DNA of 64,000 bases from Acidobacteria subdivision 2 bacterium RH1 MAG20 (GCA_002197545.1 NFUO01000098.1:1-64000), one strand, 5' to 3'. Positions 1-7,578 are shown, numbered from the stretch's first letter. The notes: generated by a model not told the origin, from the letters alone. Numbers and translations are program-made.

Positions 1-68
1 ACGACAAAACCGCTCGAAACTTCCGCGCCGCCATCCATCTCGCCGCCACGACCATCTGGCTCATTTGA
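1..68 (+). CDS. IS5-type transposase, C-terminal end (cut by window edge)
   Basis: The third forward frame reads DKTARNFRAAIHLAATTIWL plus one residue and then a TGA stop at 66-68. This closely resembles the C-terminal tail of IS5-family DDE transposases (typically ...DKTARNFLAAIHLAA..IWL). Only the last 22 codons are inside the window, so the DDE catalytic residues cannot be seen. The bases just after the stop (about 64-79) read like a terminal inverted repeat, but the other end is outside the window. The element ends only about 30 bp upstream of the adenosine deaminase start. The family call rests on the tail motif alone. Confidence 0.7.
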   Translation, partial: DKTARNFRAAIHLAATTIWLI

Positions 69-106
69 TGACACGACCTAGGACTCCAACGCCTAAACTA
101 ATATGA

Positions 107-1147
107 ATGGCTAAACGAAGCATAAAGCGGGACGCTGAGATCGATGTGCCTGACTGGCTGCGCAGGCTCCCCAAGGCAGAGCTGCATCTGCACCTCGAAG
201 GCACCATTCTGCCGGAGACGCTGGTTGAGCTAAGCCGTCGCCACGACGCCGAGCCGCTCACGTTGGAGTCGGCCCGCGAGCTTTACAAATATGAAGACTT
301 CCTCGGCTTTCTGATGTCGTTCAAGGCCGTCACCGAGCGGCTTCGCGGGCCGGAGGACTATGAACTGATTACCTACAACATGGTTCGCGAGCTGGCCGCC
401 CAGGGCGTCGTCCACGCCGAGGTCTACATCTCCTTCGGCATCATTTACTACTGGAAGAAGACCGAGGTCGAGCCCTACGTCGAGGCGATCGAGCGCGGAC
501 GTTTGCGCGGCGAGCAGGAGTTCGGCACCACCGTCCTCTGGATCGTCGATGCGGTGCGGCACTTTGGCGCGGAGGAAGCAGCAAGGGTATTTCGCAAGGC
601 GGCGGAGTTGCAGCCGAAGTATCCCAGCATCGTCGGCATTGGCATTGGTGGCGATGAGGCCCGCGGCGGCGCCGACCTCTTCCGCGAGCTCTACGCAGAG
701 GCAAAGAGAGCCGGACTGCGCCTGACCGCTCATGCAGGAGAATCGGTAGGCCCCGAGAGCATCTGGTCGGCCATCAACATCGGCGCCGAGCGGGTAGGCC
801 ACGGCCTCTCAGCCCAGCACGATCCCGAGTTGATCGACGTGCTGGCGCAGAAGCAGATTCCGCTTGAGATCAACGTGACCAGCAACATCCGAACTGGCTG
901 TTGCCCGGACTTCGACGAGCATCCGGTGCGGCGCTACTTCGACTCCGGGCTGATGGTGACTCTGAACTCCGACGACCCGCCCATGTTCGGCAGCAATTTA
1001 TTGGAGGAGTACATTCTCGCCCAGGAGCGCTACGGTTTCACGCTGGAGCAGATGCGCGAGCTTGCCGCCAACTCCGTCGAGGCAAGTTTCCTGCCTCCCG
1101 AGCGAAAGCTGGCCCTGCTGCGACAGGTCGAGCAGTACGGTTGGTAG
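107..1147 (+). CDS. add: Adenosine/adenine deaminase
   Basis: 346 residues, a normal length for the metal-dependent purine deaminases that convert adenosine (or adenine) to inosine (or hypoxanthine) in purine salvage. The zinc-binding HxH is in ELHLHLEG (about residues 25-31). The third metal His and catalytic Glu region is TAHAGES (about 207-213), the active-site His is in RVGHG (about 229), and the metal-binding and catalytic Asp pair is in LNSDDPPMF (about 286-294). The NSDDP form is also common in adenine deaminases, so the exact substrate is open. The ATG at 107 has no clear Shine-Dalgarno sequence and lies just downstream of a transposase end, so the native promoter may have been displaced. 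It ends 4 bp from the convergent next gene. There is no signal peptide, so the enzyme is cytoplasmic. Confidence 0.88.
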   Translation: MAKRSIKRDAEIDVPDWLRRLPKAELHLHLEGTILPETLVELSRRHDAEPLTLESARELYKYEDFLGFLMSFKAVTERLRGPEDYELITYNMVRELAAQGVVHAEVYISFGIIYYWKKTEVEPYVEAIERGRLRGEQEFGTTVLWIVDAVRHFGAEEAARVFRKAAELQPKYPSIVGIGIGGDEARGGADLFRELYAEAKRAGLRLTAHAGESVGPESIWSAINIGAERVGHGLSAQHDPELIDVLAQKQIPLEINVTSNIRTGCCPDFDEHPVRRYFDSGLMVTLNSDDPPMFGSNLLEEYILAQERYGFTLEQMRELAANSVEASFLPPERKLALLRQVEQYGW

Positions 1148-1151
1148 GAGG

Positions 1152-1742
1152 TTATCTACCGTCTGGAGCAGGCACCATGACCGCATTGGGATCGACCTTC
1201 GGGATGCCGAAATGTCCGCTGAGGTGGACGAGGTCAAGCGGTCGAAGTTCGCAGGTGATCTGTATGACGCTCATATCGCGTGGAGAACGCGTGAGGACGG
1301 TGACGCCATTGATATTCGGGCCAGAGTTATGGAGCCAGAGGTCGGTGATGATGCCGTGAGGCTGTGCTGACTCCGCCGGGGACTGGTTCGCGTTGACCAG
1401 ATGCTTCCACCCGGCGGCGTGATAGCTGGCGATGATGGCGCTCATCGCCTCGGGCGTGTAGAAGGCGGGCTCCGAGTAATGGTAGTTGTCGACCGAGATG
1501 CCGGTAAGGGCCGCGGCGGCGCGCTCCGAGCTCATCCCGCCGGACTCCAGCAGCGCCTGCGCCACCTGCATCATGGTGCGGTCAAAGCTGAAAGCCGTGT
1601 GGCTCGATGGCTGATTGGCGAGCGCCGTCCACGCATCCTGCATCCCGGCTGGCTGTTGAGCCCAGGCTGAGGAAAATGAAGCGCAGGCCGCGACGAAGAA
1701 CAAAACAAAAGTGGAGAGCGCGAAGCGCAGACGCAGGTTCAT
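1152..1742 (-). CDS. Secreted protein of unknown function
   Basis: About 196 residues. The start at 1742 is chosen because GGGGAG lies 7 nt upstream and the protein then opens with a clear signal peptide (MNLRLRFALSTFVLFFVAAC, then a stretch ending in AWAQ). A codon at 1811 would only add 23 non-signal residues. The Cys in the hydrophobic stretch lies inside the signal peptide and is followed by a further cleavable region, so a lipobox is doubtful. The mature part has no motif I recognise. It is rich in Ala, Ser and His, with a C-terminal half of alternating hydrophobic residues (for example VIQITCELRPLDLVHLSGHF) that suggests a beta-rich fold. It converges with the deaminase gene. Function not assigned. 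Confidence 0.65.
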   Translation of the reverse strand: MNLRLRFALSTFVLFFVAACASFSSAWAQQPAGMQDAWTALANQPSSHTAFSFDRTMMQVAQALLESGGMSSERAAAALTGISVDNYHYSEPAFYTPEAMSAIIASYHAAGWKHLVNANQSPAESAQPHGIITDLWLHNSGPNINGVTVLTRSPRDMSVIQITCELRPLDLVHLSGHFGIPKVDPNAVMVPAPDGR

Positions 1743-1847
1743 GGGAGATCTCCCCTGCATGATTAGACACGAATGCAGCCGGAGAGTTACTTCAATTTTG
1801 GAATTCTGCAACGCGCGGCCTTGAGGGACGAAGAGAGGGAAAGTCCT

Positions 1848-2522
1848 TTATTCGACAACCACGGCCATGGCAAAACCGTCATAGCCTTTGCTGCCAACCG
1901 TTTGCAGCGCGGTAGCTTGCAGGCGGGGCTCGGAGGCCAGCATATCGAAAAGTTTTCGTGCTCCATGCACCCGAGGATCGTCACTGGACGCATCGATGAC
2001 CTCTCCGTCACGTATGACGTTATCGACAATAATCAGCGTGCCTTTACGAGAAAGCTTTAACGCCCACGTCAGATACCCGGGGATATTCTGCTTGTCCGCA
2101 TCGATGAAGATGAGGTCGAACGGTCCTTCATTTTCCCGCGCAAGCAGAGGCAGCGTATCGAGCGCAGCGCCAAGCCGCACCGTGACCACTCCATCCAGGC
2201 CAGCTCTGGCAATGTTTTTACGGGCCACCTCCGCGTGTTTGGCCTCTGCTTCGAGCGTGATCAGCCGACCGCCATCACGAAGCGCTCGCGCCAGCCATAT
2301 GGTGCTGTATCCGCCTAGTGTGCCGATCTCAAGGACCTTACGCGCCTCTGCGATGCGGGCCAGTAGATGAAGCAGCTTCCCCTGATTCGGCGCAACATCA
2401 ATCGCTGGCAGGCCAGCGGCTGCGTTCGCCGCTGTGGCTTCATCGAGAACGGGGTCGGAGGGGATAAGTTGATCGGCGATGTAACGGTCAACCGCCTTCC
2501 ATAGCTCTGCGCTTTCAGACAT
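1848..2522 (-). CDS. SAM-dependent O-methyltransferase (family 3, CCoAOMT-like)
   Basis: 224 residues from the ATG at 2522, preceded by GAGAGGG. The open frame runs further upstream, but that part overlaps the VWFA gene and does not read like protein. The SAM-binding motif I is VLEIGTLGGYST (about residues 62-73). The metal/SAM-binding Asp region is FIDADK (about 137-142), followed by LIIVDNVIRDGEVID, the usual signature of the cation-dependent O-methyltransferases that act on catechol-like or caffeoyl-CoA-like hydroxyls. The natural substrate cannot be read from sequence. It sits 26 bp downstream of the VWFA-domain gene on the same strand, so it is probably the last gene of the leftward lgt-like/rluD/VWFA operon. 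Cytoplasmic, no signal peptide. Confidence 0.85.
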   Translation of the reverse strand: MSESAELWKAVDRYIADQLIPSDPVLDEATAANAAAGLPAIDVAPNQGKLLHLLARIAEARKVLEIGTLGGYSTIWLARALRDGGRLITLEAEAKHAEVARKNIARAGLDGVVTVRLGAALDTLPLLARENEGPFDLIFIDADKQNIPGYLTWALKLSRKGTLIIVDNVIRDGEVIDASSDDPRVHGARKLFDMLASEPRLQATALQTVGSKGYDGFAMAVVVE

Positions 2523-2548
2523 AGGCTTACCCTCTCTGGCAGAAAGAA

Positions 2549-3625
2549 TTACTGTGGCGGTTTCGGCGCGAAGTAACCCTTCTGTGCGCGTACATGGTAT
2601 CGGGGATCGATCGCCTGAAGATAGATGGTTCGAAATGCTCCGTCCTGTTTGAAGTCCGCCGGGCGATACACCAGCGAATACTGGCTGCGAAGCTCCTGCT
2701 CGATGCTGTGGAAGCCAAGCGCCACGTCCTCGATCTTCGTGGGATAAAAAGCCTGTCCGCCGGTGGCCTCCGAGATGGCCTTCAGAACATCGTCGCCCTT
2801 GTCTCTGCTGGGGCTGACGTTGGTGCTGATGGCGTAGACGATGGTGTTGGCGCGCTGGCACATCTTGATGGCGTCGCTCTCCTCCGCTCGGCTGTAGTTA
2901 TCATCGCCGTCGGAGACGAGGATCAATGCGCGGCGCACCGAGCCCGGTTCGGGAAGATTCAGCATCTGGTCGCGGCAGGTCTTGTAAAGCGCGTCATAGA
3001 GGGCGGTACCGCCGCCGGGACGCAGCTTGCGGATTCCCTGATTCAGCAGATCGACGTTATTGGTAAAGCCCTGTGCCACGTCGGTTGTAATATCGAAGCC
3101 TTCGACAAAGGCGCGGTCGTTGAGGTGCAGTATCTGGAGCAGGAACGCGATGGCCGAGTCCTGCTCGAACTGGAAGCGCTGCCGGATGGAACTGCTGGTG
3201 TCTAGCATGATGCCGACGCGAAGCGGAAGATTGGTCTGCTGGGTAAAGCCGAGGACCGCCTCCGGTGGACGTCCATCATCGAGCAGGCCGAAGTTCTGTC
3301 GCTGGAGCCCGGTGATAAAGCGGCCCTTCTTATCGGTGACCGTAAAGATGAGGTTGACTTCGTTAACCTGGACCTTGATGGTCGTAATCGGCTCTTCCTG
3401 TGAAGGGGTCTGTGATTGAGCCTGACCTGGGGGTATGGCATTCGCCGCCGCCGGTTGCCGCGCTGTGGGCGCATTTTGTGGAGCAGCCGTGGAAGCCGCA
3501 CCTGCTTGAGGCGTCGCCTGTGTTTGCGCGCGCAAAGGCGCAGCGGTGAGCGCAGCAGAGAGCAGCAGAACGGAGGTCAATCCCCCGAGTCTGTGGTGGA
3601 TAAGGTTAAGTGAAGTCACTAGCAT
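2549..3625 (-). CDS. VWFA-related secreted protein (acidobacterial type)
   Basis: 358 residues. An N-terminal signal peptide (hydrophobic core about 16-30, cleavage near PLRAQ) is followed by a Gln/Ala/Pro-rich linker to about residue 75. A short beta domain (VNLIFTVTDKKGRFITGL) then precedes a von Willebrand factor A domain. The MIDAS motif DTSSS is at about 137-141 and a second acidic loop, VSDGDDNYS, at about 236-244. This matches the VWFA-related family abundant in Acidobacteria, presumed to bind ligands or assemble surface complexes through a metal ion. No partner is visible. It overlaps the end of rluD by 7 bp, indicating translational coupling in one operon. The C terminus (VRAQKGYFAPKPP) is typical of the family. 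Confidence 0.85.
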   Translation of the reverse strand: MLVTSLNLIHHRLGGLTSVLLLSAALTAAPLRAQTQATPQAGAASTAAPQNAPTARQPAAANAIPPGQAQSQTPSQEEPITTIKVQVNEVNLIFTVTDKKGRFITGLQRQNFGLLDDGRPPEAVLGFTQQTNLPLRVGIMLDTSSSIRQRFQFEQDSAIAFLLQILHLNDRAFVEGFDITTDVAQGFTNNVDLLNQGIRKLRPGGGTALYDALYKTCRDQMLNLPEPGSVRRALILVSDGDDNYSRAEESDAIKMCQRANTIVYAISTNVSPSRDKGDDVLKAISEATGGQAFYPTKIEDVALGFHSIEQELRSQYSLVYRPADFKQDGAFRTIYLQAIDPRYHVRAQKGYFAPKPPQ

Positions 3626-4740
3626 ATGATTTTATCAACTCCGCGAAAACCCGCCCGTATTGCCGCTAAAAATGCCTCAAGCTCACCTGGTAAGGGGGCT
3701 TGTATGTCTATTTCCTTCTTGCTTTGGGGGTGGGTGAAGGCCAGATGTGCCGCATGGAGGAAGTTTCGGTCCAGCGACAGGCCGGTGTCCGCATCGCCGA
3801 TGCGGTGAGGCGCGCCATAGAGGCTGTCTCCCACCACGGGATGCCCCAGGGATTGCATATGGACGCGAATCTGATGCGTTCGCCCGGTCTCGATGCGCAC
3901 CTCGACCAGCGTGAACTGGCCGTAGTCCGATTGGATGCGCTCAACAACCTTGACATGCGAAACAGCCGAGCGGCCGTCGGCCCGGCGCGTCGTCATTCGT
4001 ATGCGACGAACGAGATCACGCGCAATGGGCAGGTTGACGGTCGTCTCGTCCTTCGCGACATTGCCGTGAACCAGTGCGACATAGGTTTTGGCGACCTGTC
4101 GTTGGGCGAACATCTCACCCAGCTTGCGATGGGTGCTGTCGTCTTTAGCCACGACGATGATGCCGCTGGTCTGCTTGTCGAGCCGGTGAACGATGCCTGG
4201 CCTAAGCTCGCCACCCACATCGGACAACTTCGCAAAGTGGAAGAGCAGCGCATTGACGAGCGTGCCGCGATTGCGCGCATCCTCGCTCGCGCCCGACCCG
4301 GCATGGACCATCATTCCTGCTGGTTTATTAATAATGGCAAGGTGCTTGTCTTCGTAGAGCACATCGAGCGGGATGTCCTCGGGGACCGCATGAAGCGGCG
4401 GTGGATGCGGAGCACCTTCAATTTCGATGGCCTCGCCGCCCCGGAGCTTGTGCTTCGGCTTGGCGGTCTGTCCGTCCACGCGCACCTGGCCGTTTTCAAT
4501 CAGCATCTGCACCCGCGCACGGCTGATGTCCGGGATCGCCTGCGCCAGATATTGATCTAACCGCAGTCCCGCAGCCGCTACATCCGCAGTGAAGGTGCGA
4601 ATGCCGTCTTCCGCCTCATCCTCAATATCGAGGACGGGTACGGGCAGGGGGGTAGCTTCTTCCACTCCTCGCGTGGCGCGGTACTCCGCTTTGACGGAGC
4701 GGCGCCGCTGGCCCTTGGGGAGCATATTTTTAGACGGCAT
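3619..4740 (-). CDS. rluD: RluA/RluD-family 23S rRNA pseudouridine synthase
   Basis: 373 residues. A roughly 50-residue charged N-terminal extension precedes an S4 RNA-binding domain (about 55-112, containing RLDQYLAQAIPDISRARVQ). The catalytic pseudouridine synthase domain follows with the active-site Asp in HRLDKQTSG (about 183-191), then GRTHQIRVHM and LGHPVVGDSLYG further on. These are the hallmarks of the RluA family, which isomerises uridines in rRNA. With the S4 domain, the RluD role (helix 69 of 23S rRNA) is the best guess. The start overlaps the lgt-like gene by 11 bp and its end overlaps the VWFA gene by 7 bp, so the three are co-transcribed. The N-terminal extension is longer than in E. 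coli RluD. Confidence 0.88.
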   Translation of the reverse strand: MPSKNMLPKGQRRRSVKAEYRATRGVEEATPLPVPVLDIEDEAEDGIRTFTADVAAAGLRLDQYLAQAIPDISRARVQMLIENGQVRVDGQTAKPKHKLRGGEAIEIEGAPHPPPLHAVPEDIPLDVLYEDKHLAIINKPAGMMVHAGSGASEDARNRGTLVNALLFHFAKLSDVGGELRPGIVHRLDKQTSGIIVVAKDDSTHRKLGEMFAQRQVAKTYVALVHGNVAKDETTVNLPIARDLVRRIRMTTRRADGRSAVSHVKVVERIQSDYGQFTLVEVRIETGRTHQIRVHMQSLGHPVVGDSLYGAPHRIGDADTGLSLDRNFLHAAHLAFTHPQSKKEIDIQAPLPGELEAFLAAIRAGFRGVDKIIC

Positions 4741-5476
4741 GGGGCACCAGCTTTCGTGGTTGCAGACAGATCAGTCCGGCAACAACCATCATTCCTACAG
4801 CCGCCCATTGGATTGGATCGAGGACATTGCCGAGGAGTCCAACAGACGGATCAGGCTGACGGAGAAATGTCAGCAGAAACTGAATGATTCCCACTGTGGC
4901 AAACGCAATGGCGGCAGTATCGCCGCAATGCTGACGGTGGCGCAACTGTCGAAAAAGAATCATTGTCAGCAGAACCGCCACAATCGCAGCATACAGCGGC
5001 ACCGGATGCAGCCGGGCAGCACCTAGGAACATCGCCATCCCCCACGGCAGCGTAATCGGAAGCCCGGGATCACTGCCTTCGGCAAAATGTCCCAATGCAA
5101 GAAACGCCCAGACCAGCGTGGCGCAGGGTGCCCACGCATCCAGCGTCGTCAGCAACGGAAGCCGCCGCAACCGCAGATAGAGTGCTGTAACAATAGCGGT
5201 CAGCAGAAGCCCCAGTGGAGTCAGCGAAGGGACTGCCAGCAAAAGAATGGGATACGTCAAAAACGCGTGCAGGTACATAGCGACCAGCAGCAGCCGCGAG
5301 AGCACGAACGCTGAAAGCAGAACGAACAATCCCGCATTCCAGACACTGTCTGGACTAAGCCCGGCGATAACAGCAGTCCACAGACTAAGGCTTAGCGCAG
5401 CCATCAGTCCCACTGCGGCAAGAACTCCGAAGGTAGGGAGGGTAATGTGGCCGAAGTGGAGGAGATTGGGATGCAC
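4730..5476 (-). CDS. Prolipoprotein diacylglyceryl transferase-like membrane protein (degenerate)
   Basis: 248 residues with about seven hydrophobic segments. The layout follows Lgt: N-terminal FGVLAAVGLMAA, a LDAWAP segment before the central helix (cf. LADLLAP), then HPVPLYAA and a C-terminal LTFLRQPDPSVG with LDPIQWAA. The two signatures expected of active Lgt are not recognisable. Where HGGL is expected the protein reads LTPLGLL, and where GRIGNF/GRxGCF is expected it reads GHFAEGSDPG, so the essential Arg appears missing. It may be a diverged enzyme or an inactive paralogue. The start is a GTG at 5476 with no good ribosome site, preceded by a tandem 11-bp repeat (5480-5501). It is the first gene of the leftward operon with rluD, downstream of the putative small RNA. 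Confidence 0.65.
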   Translation of the reverse strand: MHPNLLHFGHITLPTFGVLAAVGLMAALSLSLWTAVIAGLSPDSVWNAGLFVLLSAFVLSRLLLVAMYLHAFLTYPILLLAVPSLTPLGLLLTAIVTALYLRLRRLPLLTTLDAWAPCATLVWAFLALGHFAEGSDPGLPITLPWGMAMFLGAARLHPVPLYAAIVAVLLTMILFRQLRHRQHCGDTAAIAFATVGIIQFLLTFLRQPDPSVGLLGNVLDPIQWAAVGMMVVAGLICLQPRKLVPHAV

Positions 5477-5526
5477 GTCTGGGATTCAGGTGGGATTCAG
5501 GCGCGTGAAGCAGCCGGTAAAGGAAA

Positions 5527-5725
5527 AAGAAGACCGACCCGCGGGGCCGTGCGTCGAAGCGCTGGTGAACCCGTCCTAAGACGGCGGGACCTTGCCGTGG
5601 CTCTTTAGGCATTCCGGACTGGCGGACGTTGCACACCGAGCCATGTATACGAGTCAAAGCCCCTGTTCAATGAATGTTGGTTCAACCAGCGTAGATCGCG
5701 CACCTGCTTAGCAGGCCGGTTTCTT
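5527..5725 (-). ncRNA. Putative structured small RNA with 6S-like architecture
   Basis: This ~200-nt stretch carries nested inverted repeats that close one long hairpin. Plus-strand 5527-5536 pairs with 5717-5725 (9 bp, one bulge), 5549-5553 with 5699-5703, and 5560-5571 (CGCTGGTGAACC) with 5679-5691 (GGTTCAACCAGCG, one bulge). There is a small hairpin at 5703-5715 in one side of the central opening. On the minus strand the last stem is followed by a U-rich run (CTTCTTTTTCC) and the first is preceded by a promoter-like sequence at the right distance, so the minus strand is preferred. A long closing stem, open centre, extra hairpin and ~200 nt length resemble 6S RNA. I cannot match primary-sequence consensus, so the name is an inference. 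It could also be a leader of the lgt-like operon. Confidence 0.5.
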
Positions 5726-5732
5726 AGGTTGG

Positions 5733-5761
5733 ATGCTAAATGCGGCGGCGTGGATTAGCAA
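5733..5761 (-). promoter_or_regulatory. Putative sigma70-type promoter of the structured RNA
   Basis: On the minus strand a -35-like TTGCTA (5761-5756) and a -10-like TAGCAT (5738-5733) are separated by 17 nt. The predicted transcription start, about 7 nt further, falls at 5725, the outer end of the first base-paired stem of the putative small RNA. Each box is an imperfect match (4 of 6), but spacing and position agree with the RNA boundary. Confidence 0.4.
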
Positions 5762-6002
5762 GTTGACGTTACGGCGCGGGTTATTTCCTGGCCTCGATGA
5801 GTGCGTTGGCGATTTAGCGTGAAGCCATAATTCCTCCCGGCTATATCCGCGTTTGTGAGGACCTTTACGACGAATCACGTCAATGTCGCGGCGGTTACGA
5901 TCACGTGTCCGCGGCAATGCAAAGCGTCACTTGGCATCTCCTCGCCAATCACAGCGGAGCCAAGATCTTGACGAATCGGCCAGCGCGCCGCCAGCATTTG
6001 AT

Positions 6003-6416
6003 CTAACCAATGAATTTCCCATAGAGGAAGGGCAGAATGAATGAGTAGGCGGTAATCATGGACGTCGATTTGAACCAGAAGAGAGTCCAGGTTGGCCAAT
6101 TAATCCAATTTGGCGCTTCAAATGTCGCATCCGGCGAGGTCCCCTGTTGCTCTTTGTATAGAAAGTAGCGGTGCCATGTGAAGGTCCCAATGAGGTATTG
6201 AAGAAGGTCGAGAGAGAGCGCGACAAAGATAAAGAAAGCCGCTCGGAGTAGCTGAGGCTCCAGAACCGGCGCTGAATTCGCGCCAGTCTTGAAGAGCCAG
6301 ATTAGGGCGATTCCAGCGAGGCTGAGTTGCCGAACAATGCCACTGGCTATGCCAGACAGGGCCTCGTAGGTCTCCTTGACCTCGCCGGTCGTCAAACTAG
6401 CTGCCTCTTTCACCAT
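6003..6416 (-). CDS. Small integral membrane protein of unknown function
   Basis: 137 residues. A soluble N-terminal part (about 1-28, VKEAASLTTGEVKETYEALS) is followed by hydrophobic segments at about 30-44 (LSLAGIALIWLF), 55-78 (LLRAAFFIFVALSLDLLQYL) and 108-134 (WTLFWFKSTSMITAYSFILPFLYG), suggesting three or four membrane passes. No family was recognised. The ATG at 6416 is only 2 nt after the stop of the tiny Lys-rich gene upstream, so both are read from one message and are probably translationally linked. Codon use looks ordinary. A role together with the basic peptide is possible but not shown. Confidence 0.65.
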   Translation of the reverse strand: MVKEAASLTTGEVKETYEALSGIASGIVRQLSLAGIALIWLFKTGANSAPVLEPQLLRAAFFIFVALSLDLLQYLIGTFTWHRYFLYKEQQGTSPDATFEAPNWINWPTWTLFWFKSTSMITAYSFILPFLYGKFIG

Positions 6417-6418
6417 TA

Positions 6419-6535
6419 CTACCGCCGCGGTCCAGTACCTGAGGTTCCCTTCTTAGCAGGAGCCTTTTTGGCTGGAGATTTCTTAGCAGGAACCTTCTTG
6501 ACAGCTTTCTTCGTAGGACTCTTCTTGGTCGCCAT
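6419..6535 (-). CDS. 38-residue Lys/Ala/Pro-rich basic protein (histone H1-tail-like)
   Basis: The minus-strand frame from the ATG at 6535 reads MATKKSPTKKAVKKVPAKKS, continues with PAKKAPAKKG-type units and ends in GPRR before a TAG at 6419-6421. About a third of the residues are Lys, in repeated (S/V/A)PAKK steps like those of histone H1 tails and bacterial histone-like proteins, which bind DNA or other polyanions. The gene is too short for usual gene finders. It is supported by a sensible stop, 2-nt spacing to the next gene and the strong compositional pattern. GAGAA lies close to the start and GAGGAAGGAAG further up. No function is claimed beyond probable nucleic-acid or membrane-surface binding. 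Confidence 0.6.
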   Translation of the reverse strand: MATKKSPTKKAVKKVPAKKSPAKKAPAKKGTSGTGPRR

Positions 6536-6916
6536 TTCTCGTAGGTCTTCCTTCCTCGTGCCCGTTGAGATTTAGTAATGAAATCCACGCCCTAATGCCA
6601 ACACGAGGATTTTGTCACAAAAATGAGATTTCGGGGACTCCAACTTTCCCGGCCCTTCTCTTCTCAGACAGTTGGCACGATCTGGGACGGCTTTTAGTGG
6701 TGTTGCTCTTCGCTTCGCGTTACTTGCTGTTTCATCGCCGAGGCAGTCGTGGAGACGGATTTGTACCGTAAAGTCGGCCAGTGTTCGCCGATCTGTCTGG
6801 GCATGATCCTGGGTTGACGAGAGCAGGGCAAGTCGCTTCTTGAGTAAAGTGAGATCTGAGTCGGGTTCCATCGGGGCTGGCGGATCGGCCAGATTATGGT
6901 TCAAATGACACAAACT
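6536..6916. other. Gap of ~380 bp without a confident gene
   Basis: A 113-codon minus-strand frame (6572-6913) crosses this gap, but it opens without a ribosome site, has no recognisable domain and ends in a low-complexity tail. I treat it as non-coding or a decayed gene. The segment presumably carries the promoter of the basic-peptide/membrane-protein pair. No repeats or strong hairpins were noticed. Confidence 0.35.
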
Positions 6917-7552
6917 TTACTTTTGCTCACCAGTCACAAGAGCTTTCATAGCCAGGCTTTCGGGGGTATTCAGGAGCTTCAGCCCCTTGGCAACACCGGC
7001 GCGGTCGCCCTCGGGACGGTTCTGACTGACCTTCCATTTGCCCTCGATGCGTTCGATCGGCAGTTCCAGCCCGACGATACCTTTCAGCATGGATTCAACA
7101 AAGTCTGCAGGTGCGTCGCTGACCTGCCACGGTATGGGCGATGGAGCCTCGTGGATGCTCGTCAGCGATCTTAGGTGCTCCATGAGCCACGTGGCATCCT
7201 CGATCACCTTGAGATGGCCGTAGGCGTGGACCACAGCGTAATTCCAGGTAGGCACGACTTTGCCGGTCTCGAACTTCTCCGGATACCACGACGGGGTGAT
7301 GTAGTGCTGCGGGCCAGAGAAGATAGCCAGCGCTTCGACTGAAGGCTCAAAGTCGCGCCACTGCCTATTGGCCCGCGAGAGGTGCCCTTTCAACAGTCCA
7401 TGTGTCCCGGTTCCGCGTTCGAGCACCATGGGAAGATGCGACGCGAAGAGGCCGGATTGGCCCATCGTGACAAGCGAAGCCAGCGGCTGCGACTCAATAA
7501 GGTCATGCAGCACCTCGATTCGATTTTCTTCGTGGGCCTTAGGGATATACAC
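6917..7552 (-). CDS. PaiB-type FMN-binding protein
   Basis: 211 residues, the usual size of the FMN-binding split-barrel family typified by Bacillus PaiB, described as a negative transcriptional regulator of sporulation and protease genes. Diagnostic stretches are the opening MYIPKAHEE, SHLPMVLERG, GHLSRANRQW (about 75-85), and the conserved FSGPQHYITPSWY followed by VPTWNYAVVHAYG (about 98-128). These last form the flavin-binding barrel core. The C-terminal part (GIVGLELPIERIEGKWKVSQ, NRPEGDRAGV) is also typical. Whether it regulates transcription here is unknown, and many members are probably flavin or haem-related enzymes. It lies downstream of zapA on the same strand with a 26-bp gap and may share its transcript. 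Confidence 0.88.
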   Translation of the reverse strand: MYIPKAHEENRIEVLHDLIESQPLASLVTMGQSGLFASHLPMVLERGTGTHGLLKGHLSRANRQWRDFEPSVEALAIFSGPQHYITPSWYPEKFETGKVVPTWNYAVVHAYGHLKVIEDATWLMEHLRSLTSIHEAPSPIPWQVSDAPADFVESMLKGIVGLELPIERIEGKWKVSQNRPEGDRAGVAKGLKLLNTPESLAMKALVTGEQK

Positions 7553-7578
7553 GCTGGCTCCTCTCTGGGACAGGAATG

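Noticed and set aside
6572..6913. A 113-codon minus-strand frame in the gap before the basic-peptide gene
   Set aside because: No ribosome site, no recognisable domain and a weak composition. Kept as a possible decayed gene only.
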